Shown here: positions 31,016-44,163 of the stretch, one piece after another
How the letters are laid out: every line of letters starts with the position of its first letter
How positions within the stretch are numbered: the first letter of the stretch is position 1
Assembly: GCA_930367205.1 (NCBI GenBank)
Contig: OV884013.1
Span: 115,649,475-115,713,474 of the forward strand
Origin: Acanthosoma haemorrhoidale
Taxonomy: Eukaryota > Arthropoda > Insecta > Hemiptera > Acanthosomatidae
DNA: 64,000 nt
Reading direction: 5' to 3'
Position numbers and translations under genes: made by a program
Notes under the pieces: model-generated
Told to the model about the DNA's origin: nothing
What the model saw: the letters and a program-made list of their open reading frames with translations, nothing else
Database searches by the model: none

Positions 31016-31445
31016 ATATTCGAATAGCATATATATAAAACCCTATTGAAGAAGGCACATTAGAAGGGTAACAATAAGTATATATCATTATGTCGGTTTA
31101 GGGTAGCTCTTACCCTCATCCCGAGCACAATACTCCCCATTCTCATCACCCTCCCTATATTCACAATCTCTCGTAACTTTAAAACCTCCTGGATCACAAC
31201 AACCTCTCATTCCTTTCACAGGTAACTTCTTTGAATGTATCTCTAATATTATTTAGGCAATATTTAAATATAATAATTCTTACGATGCATTCGTTTATTT
31301 GAAGGTTTTTTGGGGGGGAAAAGTAACAGCATGCAGAAATCTACAATATAATTCAATATTATATTATATAAAAACCACTTAATTAATACTAAATAAAACA
31401 AAAAAAATTGACTTACACTGCAAGCTTGCAGCCAAAATCTATCTA
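31016..31445. other. Unassigned DNA
   Basis: AT-rich spacer between mariner A and B pieces. No gene seen. Confidence 0.35.
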
Positions 31446-32306
31446 TTGAGGCTGGCAAGAAAATAATTTCGGTTTTTTAGTGTTAGATAAAACTCAATTT
31501 TTCCTATTCAAAAAATGAACTCTAATTAGTCAAATATCTTCCATTCTGTTCGATGACCTTTTGCCATCTTTCTGGTAACTTCGTGAGCCCGCGCTCATAG
31601 AGCTTCTGGTCGTTATTAGCAAAAAAACTCAACCAAGTGCGATTTGAGGTAGTCGTTATTACTGAAATCTTTACCATTTAAGAAGTTATGTAAACTTCGA
31701 AATAAATGTAATGATAATAATAAATGATAATCCGTTGGTCGGGGATGTATGGGGGATAAGACATCACTTCTCGACCAAGCTCCAATAGTTTCGTACGTGT
31801 TGCTAAAGATGTGCGAGGCCTCGCATTGTCGTGGCGGAACCAAAATATCGAGCTTCTTAACAAGTCCAAGACGTCTTATATGATTTTCAATTGTTGTGTG
31901 TGATACATTTAAATGTTTTGCAATCTCTCGCACAGTTATATGACGATTCGATTCAATTATGGCTTTCATTTTGTCATCATAAACCCCAGAAGGCCGACCA
32001 GAACGTTGGTCATCTTTCAGTGAAAATCTCCAGAACGATATAATTTAAAACAATTCTGACGCCTGGGTTCTGTTAAACAATCAACACCATTAACTTCACA
32101 TATCTCTTTGTGAGCCTCAGCCGCGCCGAAAATGCTTATTTTTGCACTCCATGTTAAAACTGAAATAGTTGTAAATAAAATTACACGGAATTTGCATCTA
32201 TAGCAACCAAAAGTTATCGACTACCCAATTTCCAAAGAAAAAAATTTTAACATAGGAATAACGAAACCAACTGGTGCAAACCGAAATCACTTTTTTTCCT
32301 ACGCAA
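31446..32306 (-). mobile_element. Mariner B, internally deleted copy 1
   Basis: About 861 bp flanked by TA (31444-31445 and 32307-32308), with left end TTGAGGCTGGCAAGAAA and a diverged right end. Minus-strand coding pieces read VREIAKHLNVSHTTIENHIR and LGLVKKLDI, then, in another frame, DNARPRTSLATRTK, and the terminal part SSHLVEFF type. Thus the helix-turn-helix block is joined directly to the second catalytic Asp block and the first Asp block is missing. The N-terminus is also shortened relative to copy 2. It is non-autonomous. Confidence 0.88.
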
Positions 32307-32308
32307 TA

Positions 32309-33435
32309 TTATATAAAGTAAACAATTAAATAACAATATTTAATACAAAAACGATAGCTTGAAAATATAAAATTTAATCGAAGAAAAAACATTTCCGTCA
32401 AGAAATATAATTTTAAGATAATTTTCATTCCCAACACCTAACTCGATTTCGTCGTTCCCTCCCCTTAGTCGTTTCTCTACCAGTCCCAATAAAAATACCC
32501 ATCAGTCTAGTTTATGAGATAAATTAATTGTCATTTATATGACAGCAGCTACATATATATATATAAAATAGTATGTATTGTACTTACAATGTTATGTAAT
32601 GATATTATTCATAAGAAGCAATTCGTACCACCCACTATTTATCAAGTACTCACCTAAAAACAGAAATAAAAGACATTAGATACAAAACAACATAAAATAT
32701 TTATATCTAAATCTACTATATAAACAAAACAATTAGGTAATAAATAACCGTGGCTAATTTTTTAAATATTTCGGCAATTAAATCCGTATTTACCGAGACA
32801 ACATTCACTGTAACGAAAACTATTGTAGTTCGTACATAAAGACATACGAAATATGTCAGGAGTCTCCTCTTAGGCACATCAATAATAAATATACCATCAA
32901 TGTATTGTTCAAGATTATTGCATAAAATAGATTAGAAAGATTTCCAAAAACGTCTTATAAGTCAGAGTTGTATAAGTCACATTTTCAAAAATTCTGACTA
33001 AAGCCCCGAAATACAATCTCCAAGGACTAAGAAACTGTTGAACGAAAACGAGAACTACGTCACAACGTCAATAGTTCACTGTTTTTCAATTTATTATCAA
33101 CCTCAAAACATGTATTTATTTACTTAAAATAATAAAATAAATCAAAAATAGAATCTAGACAACTTTTACTTCACAATCACCTTTAATCAAATCTCATTTC
33201 TCTATTTAATCGGCTACAAATTTGAATTTTTGTGAAAATGTGACTGAAACCAGTCAGACTTTAACCCCCTCCAATATTGATCACAGACTACAAATTTCAG
33301 TTACGGAATTCAAGAGAACATTTTCCAAACGTAAAAGATGTATTTAGAATTGGGCTATTGGCTTAGGTTGCTGGGACCATCATACGTAGTATTTGTAACA
33401 GTAGAGTATTGGTTCTCGGTCATAAAACTAAATAT
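32309..33435. other. AT-rich DNA, no gene seen
   Basis: No open frame of note and no repeat recognised. Confidence 0.4.
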
Positions 33436-33597
33436 TTCATCATTCACTCGCTCATTCATACAATATTTACAGAGAGCCCAGATGCCTCCCAAATCCACAT
33501 GCTTGTTACCTCCCTCGCATACGAAAGAGGTTACGGAGTTTTTTTTAGCAAAAATTACGATCTGCCTTATTAGGCAATAAATGATCGAGATAAATGC
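33436..33597 (-). mobile_element. Two JkA 3' UTR fragments in wrong order
   Basis: 33436-33538 matches the middle of the 3' UTR on the minus strand (CTCCCTCGCATACGAAAGAGG). 33541-33597 matches the extreme 3' end, also on the minus strand (AGCAAAAATTACGATCTGCC). In a single minus-strand copy the tail would come first, so these are two insertions or one rearranged copy. Confidence 0.8.
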
Positions 33598-35285
33598 TAA
33601 AACTAAATATAAAAAATATAATTTTAACCAAACTTTTGTGTCATTTTACATTAAAAAAAAAAAAAAAAAAAAAACAATCAAGGAAACAAATTATTACTGG
33701 AGCCAACTCATTCATTGAAAAAAATGTAACAAAAAGAAGGTAGATGAGATTTTAAAAAATTAAAACCATTTTGTTTCACTACGTTTGATTGTTAATTACT
33801 AGAAATTTAAAGTCCAGAGAATATATTCATAAAAAATATTTTTTGTTAATCTTACAAAATTACTTTCATCAACTATGCTATATTATAAAGAGGTAATGTG
33901 TAGTTAGCACAGTTGTGATAGGAATGATCTCTGAAATACTAAATAAATGAATATATAATTTTTCTGAACCGGATAAAAGCTTATTTATTCGTGAAAATTC
34001 TAAAAAAACACATACAAACGCAGTTTTTTGGAGAACTAAGAAACAAAAAAGGTCCTAGTTTTAAAAATTAAAAATGAAAAATCACATCAGCTGAAGGTTG
34101 GTGTAGGGGGCATGATAGGATATGTTTGTTCGCTCGTAGCCTCACACAGCGTGTGTAATGTCCCGGACATGCTGGTAATGAGAACATACACATGCACAAC
34201 AGGTGCACGTATGGAGTAGTTGGTATGCACGACAATGTTCTACAGGTAGTCACTGACATACTTTACAGCTGTCTAGCGGTCAGGCAACATGCTGACCACA
34301 GGTTGTCATACCCCCATTCATACGACCGATGCATAGATTAAGAAAATATTTAACTTGCTTCATTCATGATAAATAATATAAGATATTTTTTTTTTCAGGT
34401 TAAATTTGAGCTATTTAGTTTTAGTTAGCTGGCCAGAATAAATTCGCTAAAAATTCCAGAGTTTATTAATAGTATTTTCTCCAAATATTTTTTGTATTAT
34501 GGAATCCTTTTGGGTCCAAATGACCCCTTACGAACGAAGCGATAAGACAGATGAGATTGGGGTGTATCCTATCACTTCATACCAGGATTAAAGCGCCTTT
34601 TTTTTTTTTTTTTAGTTACTCGACAATTCAAATACAATTCCTCAGACTTCCGGGAGCTGTTAGGAACCGTATTAATATCCTTAAGAAGAAATATCCTTGT
34701 AAACTGTTTGCAATGGAATATAGACATTAACAAAGGTCTCTTTCTTGAATAAAACAACAAGAAAAAAATACCATTTAAATTTAAATAGATACAATTGTAA
34801 CAAAGGGTTTGTATTCTCTGAAAACCATTGTAAAGACAAAAGGCAAAGAAACAAAGCGCACAGGTCCGAGGAATACCAAATAGTGATATCCTGTTTAAAA
34901 GGGAAAAATAAATGAACAGTTTCCCTTTAGGAACAAAGGCAGATAGATATAGTCCCTTGAGGGTATTTTTGGTTCGTATAGAATACTAAAAAAAAAAGGG
35001 AACATTCCTCACAATTGCAGCCATGTACTAAGTGCCTCAACATCTATTAATTAAGACATTAATATTATATAAAATAAAAAAATAATAATAATAAAAAGCT
35101 GATATTAACAATAAAAACAACAAGAGGACGCGGGCTACAGTCTCAGATCGATCCCTGGATATTTCCCTATCATAGCTCACAAGTATAATGTAGCATAGAC
35201 TTAGTGTATATTTTTTTTATTTGGCCCAAGAGAATCTCTTTATTGTATATGTCAAATGCTTATATTTTCATTTTTTTTTTTTTTT
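33598..35285. other. AT-rich DNA with homopolymer runs
   Basis: Has a 24-base A-run at about 33651 and T-runs at about 34600 and 35270. Frames of 62-64 codons are not recognised. Confidence 0.35.
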
Positions 35286-35811
35286 AATTTACAAAGTTTA
35301 CTTAAGCCAATCTGGACATACGGAATAGAGCTATAGGGGACAGCAAAAAAGTCGAAAATCAAGCGTAACCAATCCTTCAATCAAAAGTCCTGAGAACAAT
35401 AGTAAATGCCCCTTCATAACGATCTTAATATACCTTACATTCTCGAACGCATCCTTTACTACTTCATGAAATAGTAATCTATCGAACCACCCTAATCCCG
35501 TAGCACAGTCATTGCACTGCACCACTCATCCCTATAATCCACCTCGGAGACAAAAGCGGCAGTGGCCTCGTGAACGACTACAGATACGTGACAGTGGTCA
35601 CTTCATGCCTGAGCTGACGGAGGAGCGTGGGGGACTTCCCAAGACTTCGCTTCCTCTTCAATCTTGCGGATTGAGGAGGACTCTGGGCTGTTTATTATTA
35701 CTGTATGAATGAGCGACTGAATCAAGAATTGTAAATATGGTATGAATGAGAACATTTATCACAATTACTTATTGCCCAATAAGGCAGATTGTAATTTTAT
35801 CACAATAAAGA
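35286..35811 (+). mobile_element. JkA 5'-truncated insertion
   Basis: Runs from the IYKVILKPIW region of ORF2 to CACAATAAAG. It has several deletions, for example the YVSNKTL codons are lost (GCCCCTTCATAACGATC) and the UTR between CCTGAG and CTGACGGAGGAGC is shortened. It begins directly after a T-run. No clear target duplication. Confidence 0.92.
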
Positions 35812-36862
35812 TTTAAATAAAAAACAAAAAAAAACAGTTCTGTTTTTGGTTACAATGTTTTGCGAATTTCATTCACATTTTTTGTAGAATAGGATGTGTT
35901 ATTATGTTATTCTTCAGCCACCACAGAGGCAATGATCTGTATCAAAGGCTCCATGGATCTGTAGCCTGAACCAAGACCGACCCCAGTGTACGGCAATCAT
36001 GATTGATGATGGATGATTGCTGCATTAGATACTACCATGTCTCTCCATTCAAAGACATGTCAGGGACAGCCTGCCATTAATCAGTCAGCAATAATTACAT
36101 AATGACACAATCATAAAATATTTAGCAAGACACACAGAGTCGGTGTCACAGATACTACAAACAATAGCATTTCAACTTCCGTCCGCTTTTGAGGTTCTCG
36201 TCACGCAGAACGTCGCCTGCCTCATTTTAGTACATTTTTAAAATATCCTACCACTAAACCATCCTAAATTACCATTTCTAAATCTTAGAGAATGTAATAA
36301 GAGTTCGCTTTTTTCATATTCATAGTTAACTGTTTCTTGCTAAGCTACAGGGCGCAGCTTAGAGTGGCTGTCCTTGTTGAGGACTGAAGTACGCAGTACA
36401 TAACTAGATGCAAATAAATCAAACAGAAATTTTTATTCCAGGGCAATGAGATATATAAATATACAATACAAGGCAAACATGTTGAAGACTTTTTTTTTAT
36501 AAATTTTAATCTCACACTCGGATCTAAAAAGAGAAATCAGTAAGCTTTTGGATCAAAGCCATCGGAGTATTTTAGGAAATTTAAAAGAAGAATTTTTTTT
36601 TTCTCCATACAGTGACGGATGTCTTATACGAGGTTGTTTTGACAAAATATGTTTAGCCAATTATTTATTAGCGCAGTTTTTTGTTGTCATTAATATCTAT
36701 CAACAATTCAACCATTCAACAAATCGGCTAGAAGATACTGCTGGCCAAGCCAAATAAAATTTAAGGAGCTTTCTTCATTGCTTTATAATTTCACAGAGGC
36801 CAAATGTCTATCTGTATTTCTTTACATCAGATAATTGTTAACGGTTCTCCTGTTCGGTCTCG
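35812..36862. other. Unassigned DNA
   Basis: AT-rich; a 69-codon plus frame (36548-36757) has no motif. Confidence 0.35.
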
Positions 36863-36875
36863 ACTCTTATAGACT

Positions 36876-37205
36876 TTACTAGTCAACAACAATTTATTAA
36901 GATAAAATTACAATCTGCCTTTTATTAGGCAATGAGTAATTGAGATAAGTGTCATCATTCATACCATATTTACAATTCATCATTCACTCGCTCATTCATA
37001 CAATATTTACAAACAGCCCAGAGGCCCCCCAAGTCCACATGGTTGTCACCTCCCTCGCATGCGAAGGAGAAAGCGGAGTCCTGGGGAGTCCCCCACGCCC
37101 CTACGTCAGCCGCGTCACTAGATAAGAGCCAGCGGAGGCTGGCCAAGAGCGCGAGAGCCACAGTCGCTCAGGACATGATTAGAGAAACTGGCCATTGCCA
37201 GGACT
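36876..37205 (-). mobile_element. JkA 3' UTR insertion with 13-bp target duplication
   Basis: A 330-bp minus-strand copy of the 3' UTR from CTGGCAATGGCC to the tail. ACTCTTATAGACT is present at 36863-36875 and 37206-37218. The tail in element orientation is TTAATAAATTGTTGTTGAC, which shows the family's true 3' end reaches past the AATAAA signal. Confidence 0.95.
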
Positions 37206-37218
37206 ACTCTTATAGACT

Positions 37219-39330
37219 GAAATTAACATAATTGTAAGCAGAAGTGACTTGAATGCTTTGAATTAAATATTGCTATAGCATGGTTAATTGTCAAAACCTA
37301 ATTGGAAACTTTCTGAAAATTGTTATTCAGTAAAAATAGAACTACCTATTTACCAAATTATGAAATATAAAACATTAAAATGTGCCAAACGTTAAAGCCC
37401 TTTAACCATAGATCGTTAATTATATTTTTTGGAAAAAGCACGCAGATGAAATACAAAGTCCAGAAATGATTATACCATCGGAGACTTAATCAATTTTCGA
37501 AATATCAATTATCAAATTGCAATGGTTGTCACTTACACTTACTCCTGTTTTAGTCGAGTGATCGGACAGGGAGCTCCTTGGGTTTAGAACCTACGGCCAA
37601 GCCACTACTTCATTATTGCTTCATGAATCCTACTTAGGGTATGCCAAGTTCAAGAAATCGGCCACAAGGCTAGTATGACTCGAGGGTCTTACCTATCTTA
37701 CTATGCTCAAATATATTCTACTATTGTGCTAAGAGTCTGAGCCAGTGATGTTTTTATTTTATTTATTTCCTAAAGGAGGCTAATTAAGAGGATGTCACAT
37801 AACTACATCCTTAGCGTACCATCACGTTAAACGTTACATCCCAAAGGGCAGAGTTAATTCCGACGTCGACAGATTGAAATGTACTAGTTACACGAGCGTA
37901 TCGATCTTGCGCCAGTATGACATATTAAATCCTACTAACTAGAAGCGCATTAGCTGCGTAGCGGCGCTGGTCTCACAGAACGTCTGCAATGACATGTGGC
38001 TCCTATTTGCATCCCAACACTATTCCATTTATTTTGTATTAATAGTCCCACTGTTCCGGTAATTATTTGCTAAGTAGATAAAGCAATCACGATATTTTAT
38101 TTACTTCAATCCATAAAATAAACATGTTTGGTATTAACTAATTAATTATTCAGGTAGCTCACGATTCGTTTTTTTCACAAGAGGTCGACCGAACCACATG
38201 AGAGGAAGTCGGAGATGAACCTACGTACGTATCAAAAGCAGGAGAGTTTCAGCCTATCTAAATACAGCTACATTAAAATGATACATATCCATTTTTCTAT
38301 AAAATAAAAAAGATAAATAAATTTATAAATTATTCAATGCTAAAGGTGACAAATCAGAATATAGAGAAGACATTTACCTCGGAATACTGTTTCATTTATG
38401 CATACATTATCCACTATCGTTTCAATACATTTATTTATTTAGGATTTCAATGCGGAAAATTGTTTTATGTACAGTTTTAGGGAGGAGATGTTTAGGCCAG
38501 CTATTGGTTAGTTGTCTAAATGTGGACGACATTTTAATTGTAATATATTAATTTAGTGTAATATAAAATAACAACATATATGTATATATTGTTTAAAAAC
38601 AAAATCTTTGTTCTGTCGTTTTTAGGTCTTGAGAATGGTAGTAAGAGGCATGTATAAAGGAAAGAAAAACTTACGGGACGTGTTAGTTACACAACCAGCT
38701 ATTAAACCATAAGATACCAATTGTACTTCCTCACACTACAGCTATTCAAGAGCTATGGAAGCAGCTAAATTGTAAAGGGCCGATACATACTTACAAAAGG
38801 GAACAGGTACTAAAAAAACCATATTCCCACAGGAGACTTCCAAATATCAGAACGGAGGACCAGCATGCTTTCCATTATTTAATACAATTTATTTCATAAT
38901 CACTGTACACTTTCCCATTCACAAACCAATCTGTACCAAGTCGATCGGGAAAAACCCCAATGTCTTGCCATAACGCTTAAATTCCATAAAATAGTTTTCT
39001 ATAACGACAGGCACAATTTTTAATCTTAACTAAATCGCAGCCTAGTAATATAAAATCAAATAATTAATTCTTATCGTAATATGAAACTTCGAATTCTGAT
39101 ACCAAATTCCTTATGAGTAATAATAATAATGATAATAATTCTGGCTACAAAAAAAAAATAACAAAGTTAAATAAAGTTAAGGCTTAATTGAAAAATCTTT
39201 TAAAGTATTTCAGGAAATAAATACCGTAGCTACGATGTTATAAAACTTTAAAACAAAAAGTCACTGAAATACTATATTGAAAGAAAACTAATACGTTCGA
39301 GGTAACATGCCGGTTAAATAGAGAGAGAGA
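37219..39330. other. Unassigned DNA
   Basis: AT-rich. A GC-richer patch at about 37930-38020 (GCGTAGCGGCGCTGGTCTCA) resembles degenerate tRNA-derived SINE sequence but has no clear B box. No gene seen. Confidence 0.3.
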
Positions 39331-40070
39331 AAACAACAATTTATTAAGATAAAATTACAATCTGCCTTTTATTAGGCAATGAGTAATTGAGATAAGTGTC
39401 ATCATTCATACCATATTTACAATTCATCATTCACTCGCTCATTCATACAATATTTACAAACAGCCCAGAGGCCCCCCAAGTCCACATGGTTGTCACCTCC
39501 CTCGCATGCGAGGGAGGAAGCGGAGTCTTGGGGAGTCCCCCACGCCCCTACCTCAGCCGCATCACTGGATAAGAGCCAGCGGAGGCTGACCAAGAGCGCG
39601 AGAGCCACAGACGCTCAGGACATGATTAGAGATACTGGCCATTGCCAGGACTCCCACTGTCACTTATTTATAGCAGGTCACGAGGCCACTGCCGTTTAAG
39701 TCTCCGAGGAGGATTATAGGGATGAGTGGTGCAGTGCAATGGCTGTGCTAGGGAAATAGGGTGGTTGGATAGGTTACCATGGAATTTAATGAACTTGGAA
39801 GGGATGAGTTCAAGAATATAGGGTATATTCAGATCATTGTGAAGGGTTTTGTTGCTGACGTAATAAGGGGCATTTACTATTGTTCTCAGGACTTTCGATT
39901 GAAAGGATTGGATGCGCTTGATGTTCGACTTTTTTGCTGTCCCCCATAGCTCTATTCCGTAAGTCCAGATTGGCTTAAGTATAACCTTGTAGATAAGTAG
40001 TTTGTTTTCTATTGAGAGGTGGGATTTCCTTCGAAGTAGTCTGTACAGTTGTCCAAAGCGTCGGTTTAGT
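39331..40070 (-). mobile_element. JkA 5'-truncated insertion
   Basis: Minus-strand copy of about 740 bp from QELNRRFGQLYRLL to the tail AATAAATTGTTGTT. The ORF2 end is still open for 149 codons (40117-39668, extended leftward by flank). The UTR is nearly identical to 36876-37205, indicating the same source or a recent shared parent. Its 5' edge ends in a 10-bp inverted repeat (ACAGTTGTCC at 40045 and GGACAACTGT at 40074) followed by TAACTG repeats. Confidence 0.95.
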
Positions 40071-40084
40071 TCTGGACAACTGTA

Positions 40085-40967
40085 ACAACTGTAACTGTAA
40101 CTGTAACAAATAAACAATAATCAAAAATAAAGAAGTTGTAAGCTAAAAATCTCGATAGAGAAAAAAAATAAAAACAAAATTTAGAAAATAATTTTTTTTT
40201 TTTTAAATGGACCAATGGAATATTTCATTGTATATTTGCTGTAATACAGTATATTACCTCTTGAGTACTAGAGTAATATTTTACATTAAAATATAAATTA
40301 AATTAATAAACAATTAACAATTCTTAGTTCCAGATCAGAAGAAGGTAGTGTGTCGCGGAATAAATGACCTGTCTATGATTATAATATTGCATTTTTGTAA
40401 AAGGATATGATAAAATGAGCTGTAGGTTTAGTTTTTTTTATTAGACCCTTCATTCAGTAAGTGGGTTTGGTTTTTACAAAGATTTTGTCAATTGACTATT
40501 TAAATTATTAAATAATTCATAAAACCTCAATATGCAGCGGAGAGTTGGGATCGTGTTCGAATAAAAGAACAGCAATGAATTAAAATTATAAGAGATGTCA
40601 AATTATTTCCCAGAATAGATTTATTCTTTCGTTCGGTAAACTCAGTCGTTTTCCCCAAATGAAATATACATGGCATCGATTTTCCAAAAGAATGCACTCT
40701 TCAAATGAATCGATGGAACAATTTTATTTGTGTTCCTTGAGCCGAAGTGGGTTTCTCTCAGCTCCAAATAACGATATATCAAATAACGATATACCAAATA
40801 ACGATATATCAAATACTTAGGTAACAATTATAAAGGAAATCAAAAATTCAGCAGGGATCGGAAGGAGACTGCAATGATATTTTTCTGTGGTCTACTAAAG
40901 CGTTCAGTTAATACTTAAATTAATATTGTTCACCCATGCGGTCATTGAATTTTCTTAATTCATTATA
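40085..40967. other. Unassigned DNA with short tandem repeat
   Basis: Contains three 15-bp units CAAATAACGATATAT at about 40775-40820, which create a YRYLIYRYL-like minus-strand translation. No gene seen. Confidence 0.5.
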
Positions 40968-41043
40968 AGGCTCTCATCTCGACAAACTGCTGACCTGGAA
41001 CCAACCCACGAGGCTAAAAAGACAAGAACTAAACAGACGGTTT

Positions 41044-41304
41044 GTATGTAAGTTAGTTTTAAGGTTGATCAAAAAGGTGAGCCCCATCACTTTATTAGTC
41101 AGTTTAGTCAAGTCACGTATAATGTATATCATTATGCTTGTTTATTCGATTATATAATTTCTATAAAATAACAAAACCTGTATATAATGTAGTGATGCTA
41201 CAGGAAATACAGAATAATTTGTAAATGGATTCACTTGAGGATCTATAATTGTATATAATTGTCTGTAAGTTTAAAGGGGCTATGAAGGAAAAAAAAAATA
41301 AAAA
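41044..41304 (+). mobile_element. NLB retroelement tail inside JkA
   Basis: Begins TTTGTATGTAAGTTAG, GGTTGATCAAAAAGGTGAGC and ends with GGGGCTATGAAGG plus an A-run. AGACG occurs on both sides (before 41041 and at about 41306), a short target duplication. The poly(A) end and duplication fit retroposition of a 5'-truncated element. Confidence 0.85.
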
Positions 41305-41383
41305 AGACGCTTTGGACAACTGTACAGACTACTTCAAAGGACATCTCGTCTCTCAATAGAAAATAAACTACTAATCTACATAC

Positions 41384-41495
41384 ACAGGTGGTCTGAAAAG
41401 TTTCCGACCTCAACATGAAGATGATAATAAAATAAATAAAAGCTAGTGAAATAAAAGCTTTGTTGGCTAAAATAAAGCCAATCCGTATATACAGG
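41384..41495 (+). mobile_element. Mariner-like terminal fragment
   Basis: TA followed by CACAGGTGGTCTGAAAAGTT and TCCGACCTC resembles a mariner terminal repeat. Only about 110 bp is present, with no second terminal repeat or coding sequence. It is not the end of mariners A or B. Confidence 0.45.
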
Positions 41496-41903
41496 AGGGA
41501 ATAGAGCTATGGGGGACAGCAAAAAGTCAAAAGTCAAACGTATCCAATCCTTTCAATTAAAAGTACTGAGAACAATAGTAAATGCCCCTTATTAAGCCAA
41601 TAATAATCTTAAAATACCTACATTTATGAGTTCAAAAAACATCTAACCACACTAATCCCCTTTCACAGTCATTCCACTCATCCCTACAATCCTCCTAGGA
41701 GATTAAAGCGGCAGTGGCCTCGTCGCCTGCTATAAATAAGTGGGATGTGACAAGCATGTGGATTTGAGAGGTCTCTGGGCTGTTTGTAAATACTGTATGA
41801 ATGAGCGAGTGAATCAAAATTGTCAGTATGCTATGAATGAGAACATTTATCACAATTACTTATTTCCTAATAAAAGGCATATTGTAATTTTAGCACAATA
41901 AAG

Positions 41904-42720
41904 AAGTTTCATTATGATTAGTACTTCGAGTAGTTTTTAGTGTTTCGTTGCCAAACCATAACTGTGGTTTTCACCCGAGTGACAGTCCGTCCTGCAGATT
42001 ATTGTGAGCAGCACCCTGTGCGAGTTTGGCCGATACCAGTTCTCTCATTCAATTAAGATAAAAAAAATAAAATGAATTGAATGAAAATCGCAGGTATGAA
42101 TATAAAAAGACGGACGTACATTTCAAGTTAAATAGAGCAGGGCCGGCCATCTGTTAAGCAGCTTTTGGCAGTCAAGTATTGAATCATTTCTCCTTCCACT
42201 TCACTTGATTGAACCAATTAAAAAACTAAAAACCTTTTTAAACTTGGCATGGGCCCCACTTCACTACCACAGCCACTGGCGGACCAGGTTCGGACTCGCT
42301 CAATTAAACAAAGAAAAATATTTCACACAACCGTTCAACTAATTAAAACTCTGCTCTGGTCTGGTAGAGGCACGGTTTGCTAGCCTATTACTGTTGGTTT
42401 AATTTATTTTATGTTATTCAGAAACGTTCAAGGAAGAGTTTGTTGTTAACAGATTGAGAAAGATTTGTTCAAATTTATTAATGGGCAACGTTCCAACCTT
42501 CTATGCGCGTTTTCATCAGGTCCTGATAACAAGAAATGAAAGTAGGCGTTACAAAATAATATTAATAATAAAATATAAATAATATTAATATGTTTTCTTT
42601 TGTTTTTTGTTCCCCTCCCCCTCCCCAAAACCCCTTTATTTATCAACATTATTAGAAATAGATGAACAAAATTCAATGTACAAGATTTACGAATTTCTCT
42701 TCCTGGATACGCAGATGCAC
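41904..42720. other. Unassigned DNA
   Basis: No gene seen. The minus frame 42676-42446 (76 codons) is AT-rich and unrecognised. Confidence 0.35.
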
Positions 42721-42850
42721 TCGAAGGAGGGTAGAATTACAATAACAATATTTTTGAAGTTAAAAGGTCAAAGTACAATATACAGGACTAGGTGATGGGG
42801 CTCACCTTCGGTTTACAACGGGCCTCATATTGGGAAGGTCGTCACTTAAA
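42721..42850 (-). mobile_element. NLB-related tail fragment
   Basis: Minus-strand similarity to 57140-57260: GTGAGCCCCATCACCTAGTC, CTGTATATTG, TTTTAACTTCAAAAATATTG and a CTACCCTCC end. It shares the GAGCCCCATCAC block with the other NLB tails but differs after it, so it may be a sister subfamily. Confidence 0.6.
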
Positions 42851-44163
42851 AGAAGTGTATAATAAATACTGTGTGAGTAGCTAGTAAGCTAAAAAATAAA
42901 CAATAAATAAAACATGCATACATAAAAAAATATATATTAATACAACATAAAAATGGATATGCAAAGTTTTTACAGTATACGTGTGTATACAAAACGACTG
43001 TGAATAAATTAGTTAAAGAAATGCCATAGGGCATCATTATCATATTGTTATCTTTTAGTAACTGTTATCATTTGTTTATCTTTTTTTTGTTTTAAACTAA
43101 ACGTTAATAACGTAAAATATTACCAATAGTGCGTATATATTACCAATAACAAACGATTAAATAAAACCTCAACAGTTTGATTATTTTGTTTTTTCCCCTT
43201 AGCTCTCAAACTTTAAAAATGTAGGATAAGGAAAAAATAAAGTAAAATGTATTTAGGGTGAACGGATCCTTTTACTAGGAGGACCTATTTGAAGTTTGGG
43301 TGAAGGAATCCAGGAGTGTGGGAGACCTCGGTAGAGGTGGAAATGTCGCGGTGCAATAGTGAGAGACCACTGTTGGATAGTTTGAAAAAATATGATTTTT
43401 GATTAATTATTAGTCTATTAGAACTTACCAAAAATTGTCACAACAATTAATTGAATTTTAAAGTAAGTAGTTGTGAAGTAAAATGCACAATATTAAATAT
43501 GTACTAGGAAACTGCTGACAAATACAAGACAGCCGGGAATGAGAAAGGGTAGTCATTGGCAGCTATATAAATATTTCAGAGCTAAGTAATACAACTTCTA
43601 TAGGGGAGGGGGTGGTTTGTGGGCCTCAGGCTAAGTCCTTCATCTCCTCTCAACTTTCTCGTTACAACTTTTCCTTCTAATAAAATCCCCAGCCGGGATG
43701 AGAACTCAAACCAAGATCCGCTATTCCGGAACTTACGTCTGTCTGGTTGGTCGTACTTTCTTACCTGGGTCAATAGAACCACGTGCGGTTTTAATTTAGC
43801 CAGCTACTCACAACAAGTCATTTCCGGTGGAAAAAAAAATCAGAAAATTATATACTTAATTACGAGTCAAGAGTCTTCTCGTAATAACAAGAATGGTTGT
43901 CAAGACGAACTACATAAGTAAGCATAAATGTTTATGAGGTGTAATGCTGAAAACAATTTATAAGCAGTGAGGAGTAAGGCTCCACCAGATACAATATATA
44001 AAATACACCATAAATTAAATTTGATGTCGTTGTTAGTAAATGTCGCAAAATTAATTACTTGTTCAACTCACGAAGTAGCTTAAACATTTAAGGTGCAAAG
44101 TCGATTCTTCGCACATGTTAGTGGGCTAGGCCAGGCAACGAACCAACACTACTAAAAATTTAA
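42851..44163. other. Unassigned DNA
   Basis: AT-rich. A 100-codon plus frame (43619-43921) and overlapping minus frame have no recognised motif. Confidence 0.35.

Larger units (their letters stand above)
40968..41903 (+). mobile_element. JkA insertion interrupted by two other elements
   Basis: Starts at the FHLDKRLTW block of ORF2 and ends at AGCACAATAAAG. It is split by an NLB tail (41044-41304) and by a mariner-like end (41384-41495). After the second interruption the JkA sequence resumes about 17 bases further on. The UTR has a large deletion, with ATAAATAAGTGGGATGTGAC joining the CATGTGGATTTG block. Confidence 0.92.

Noticed and set aside
37930..38025. A tRNA-derived SINE
   Set aside because: The GCGTAGCGGCGCTGG stretch is suggestive, but no acceptable B box follows.
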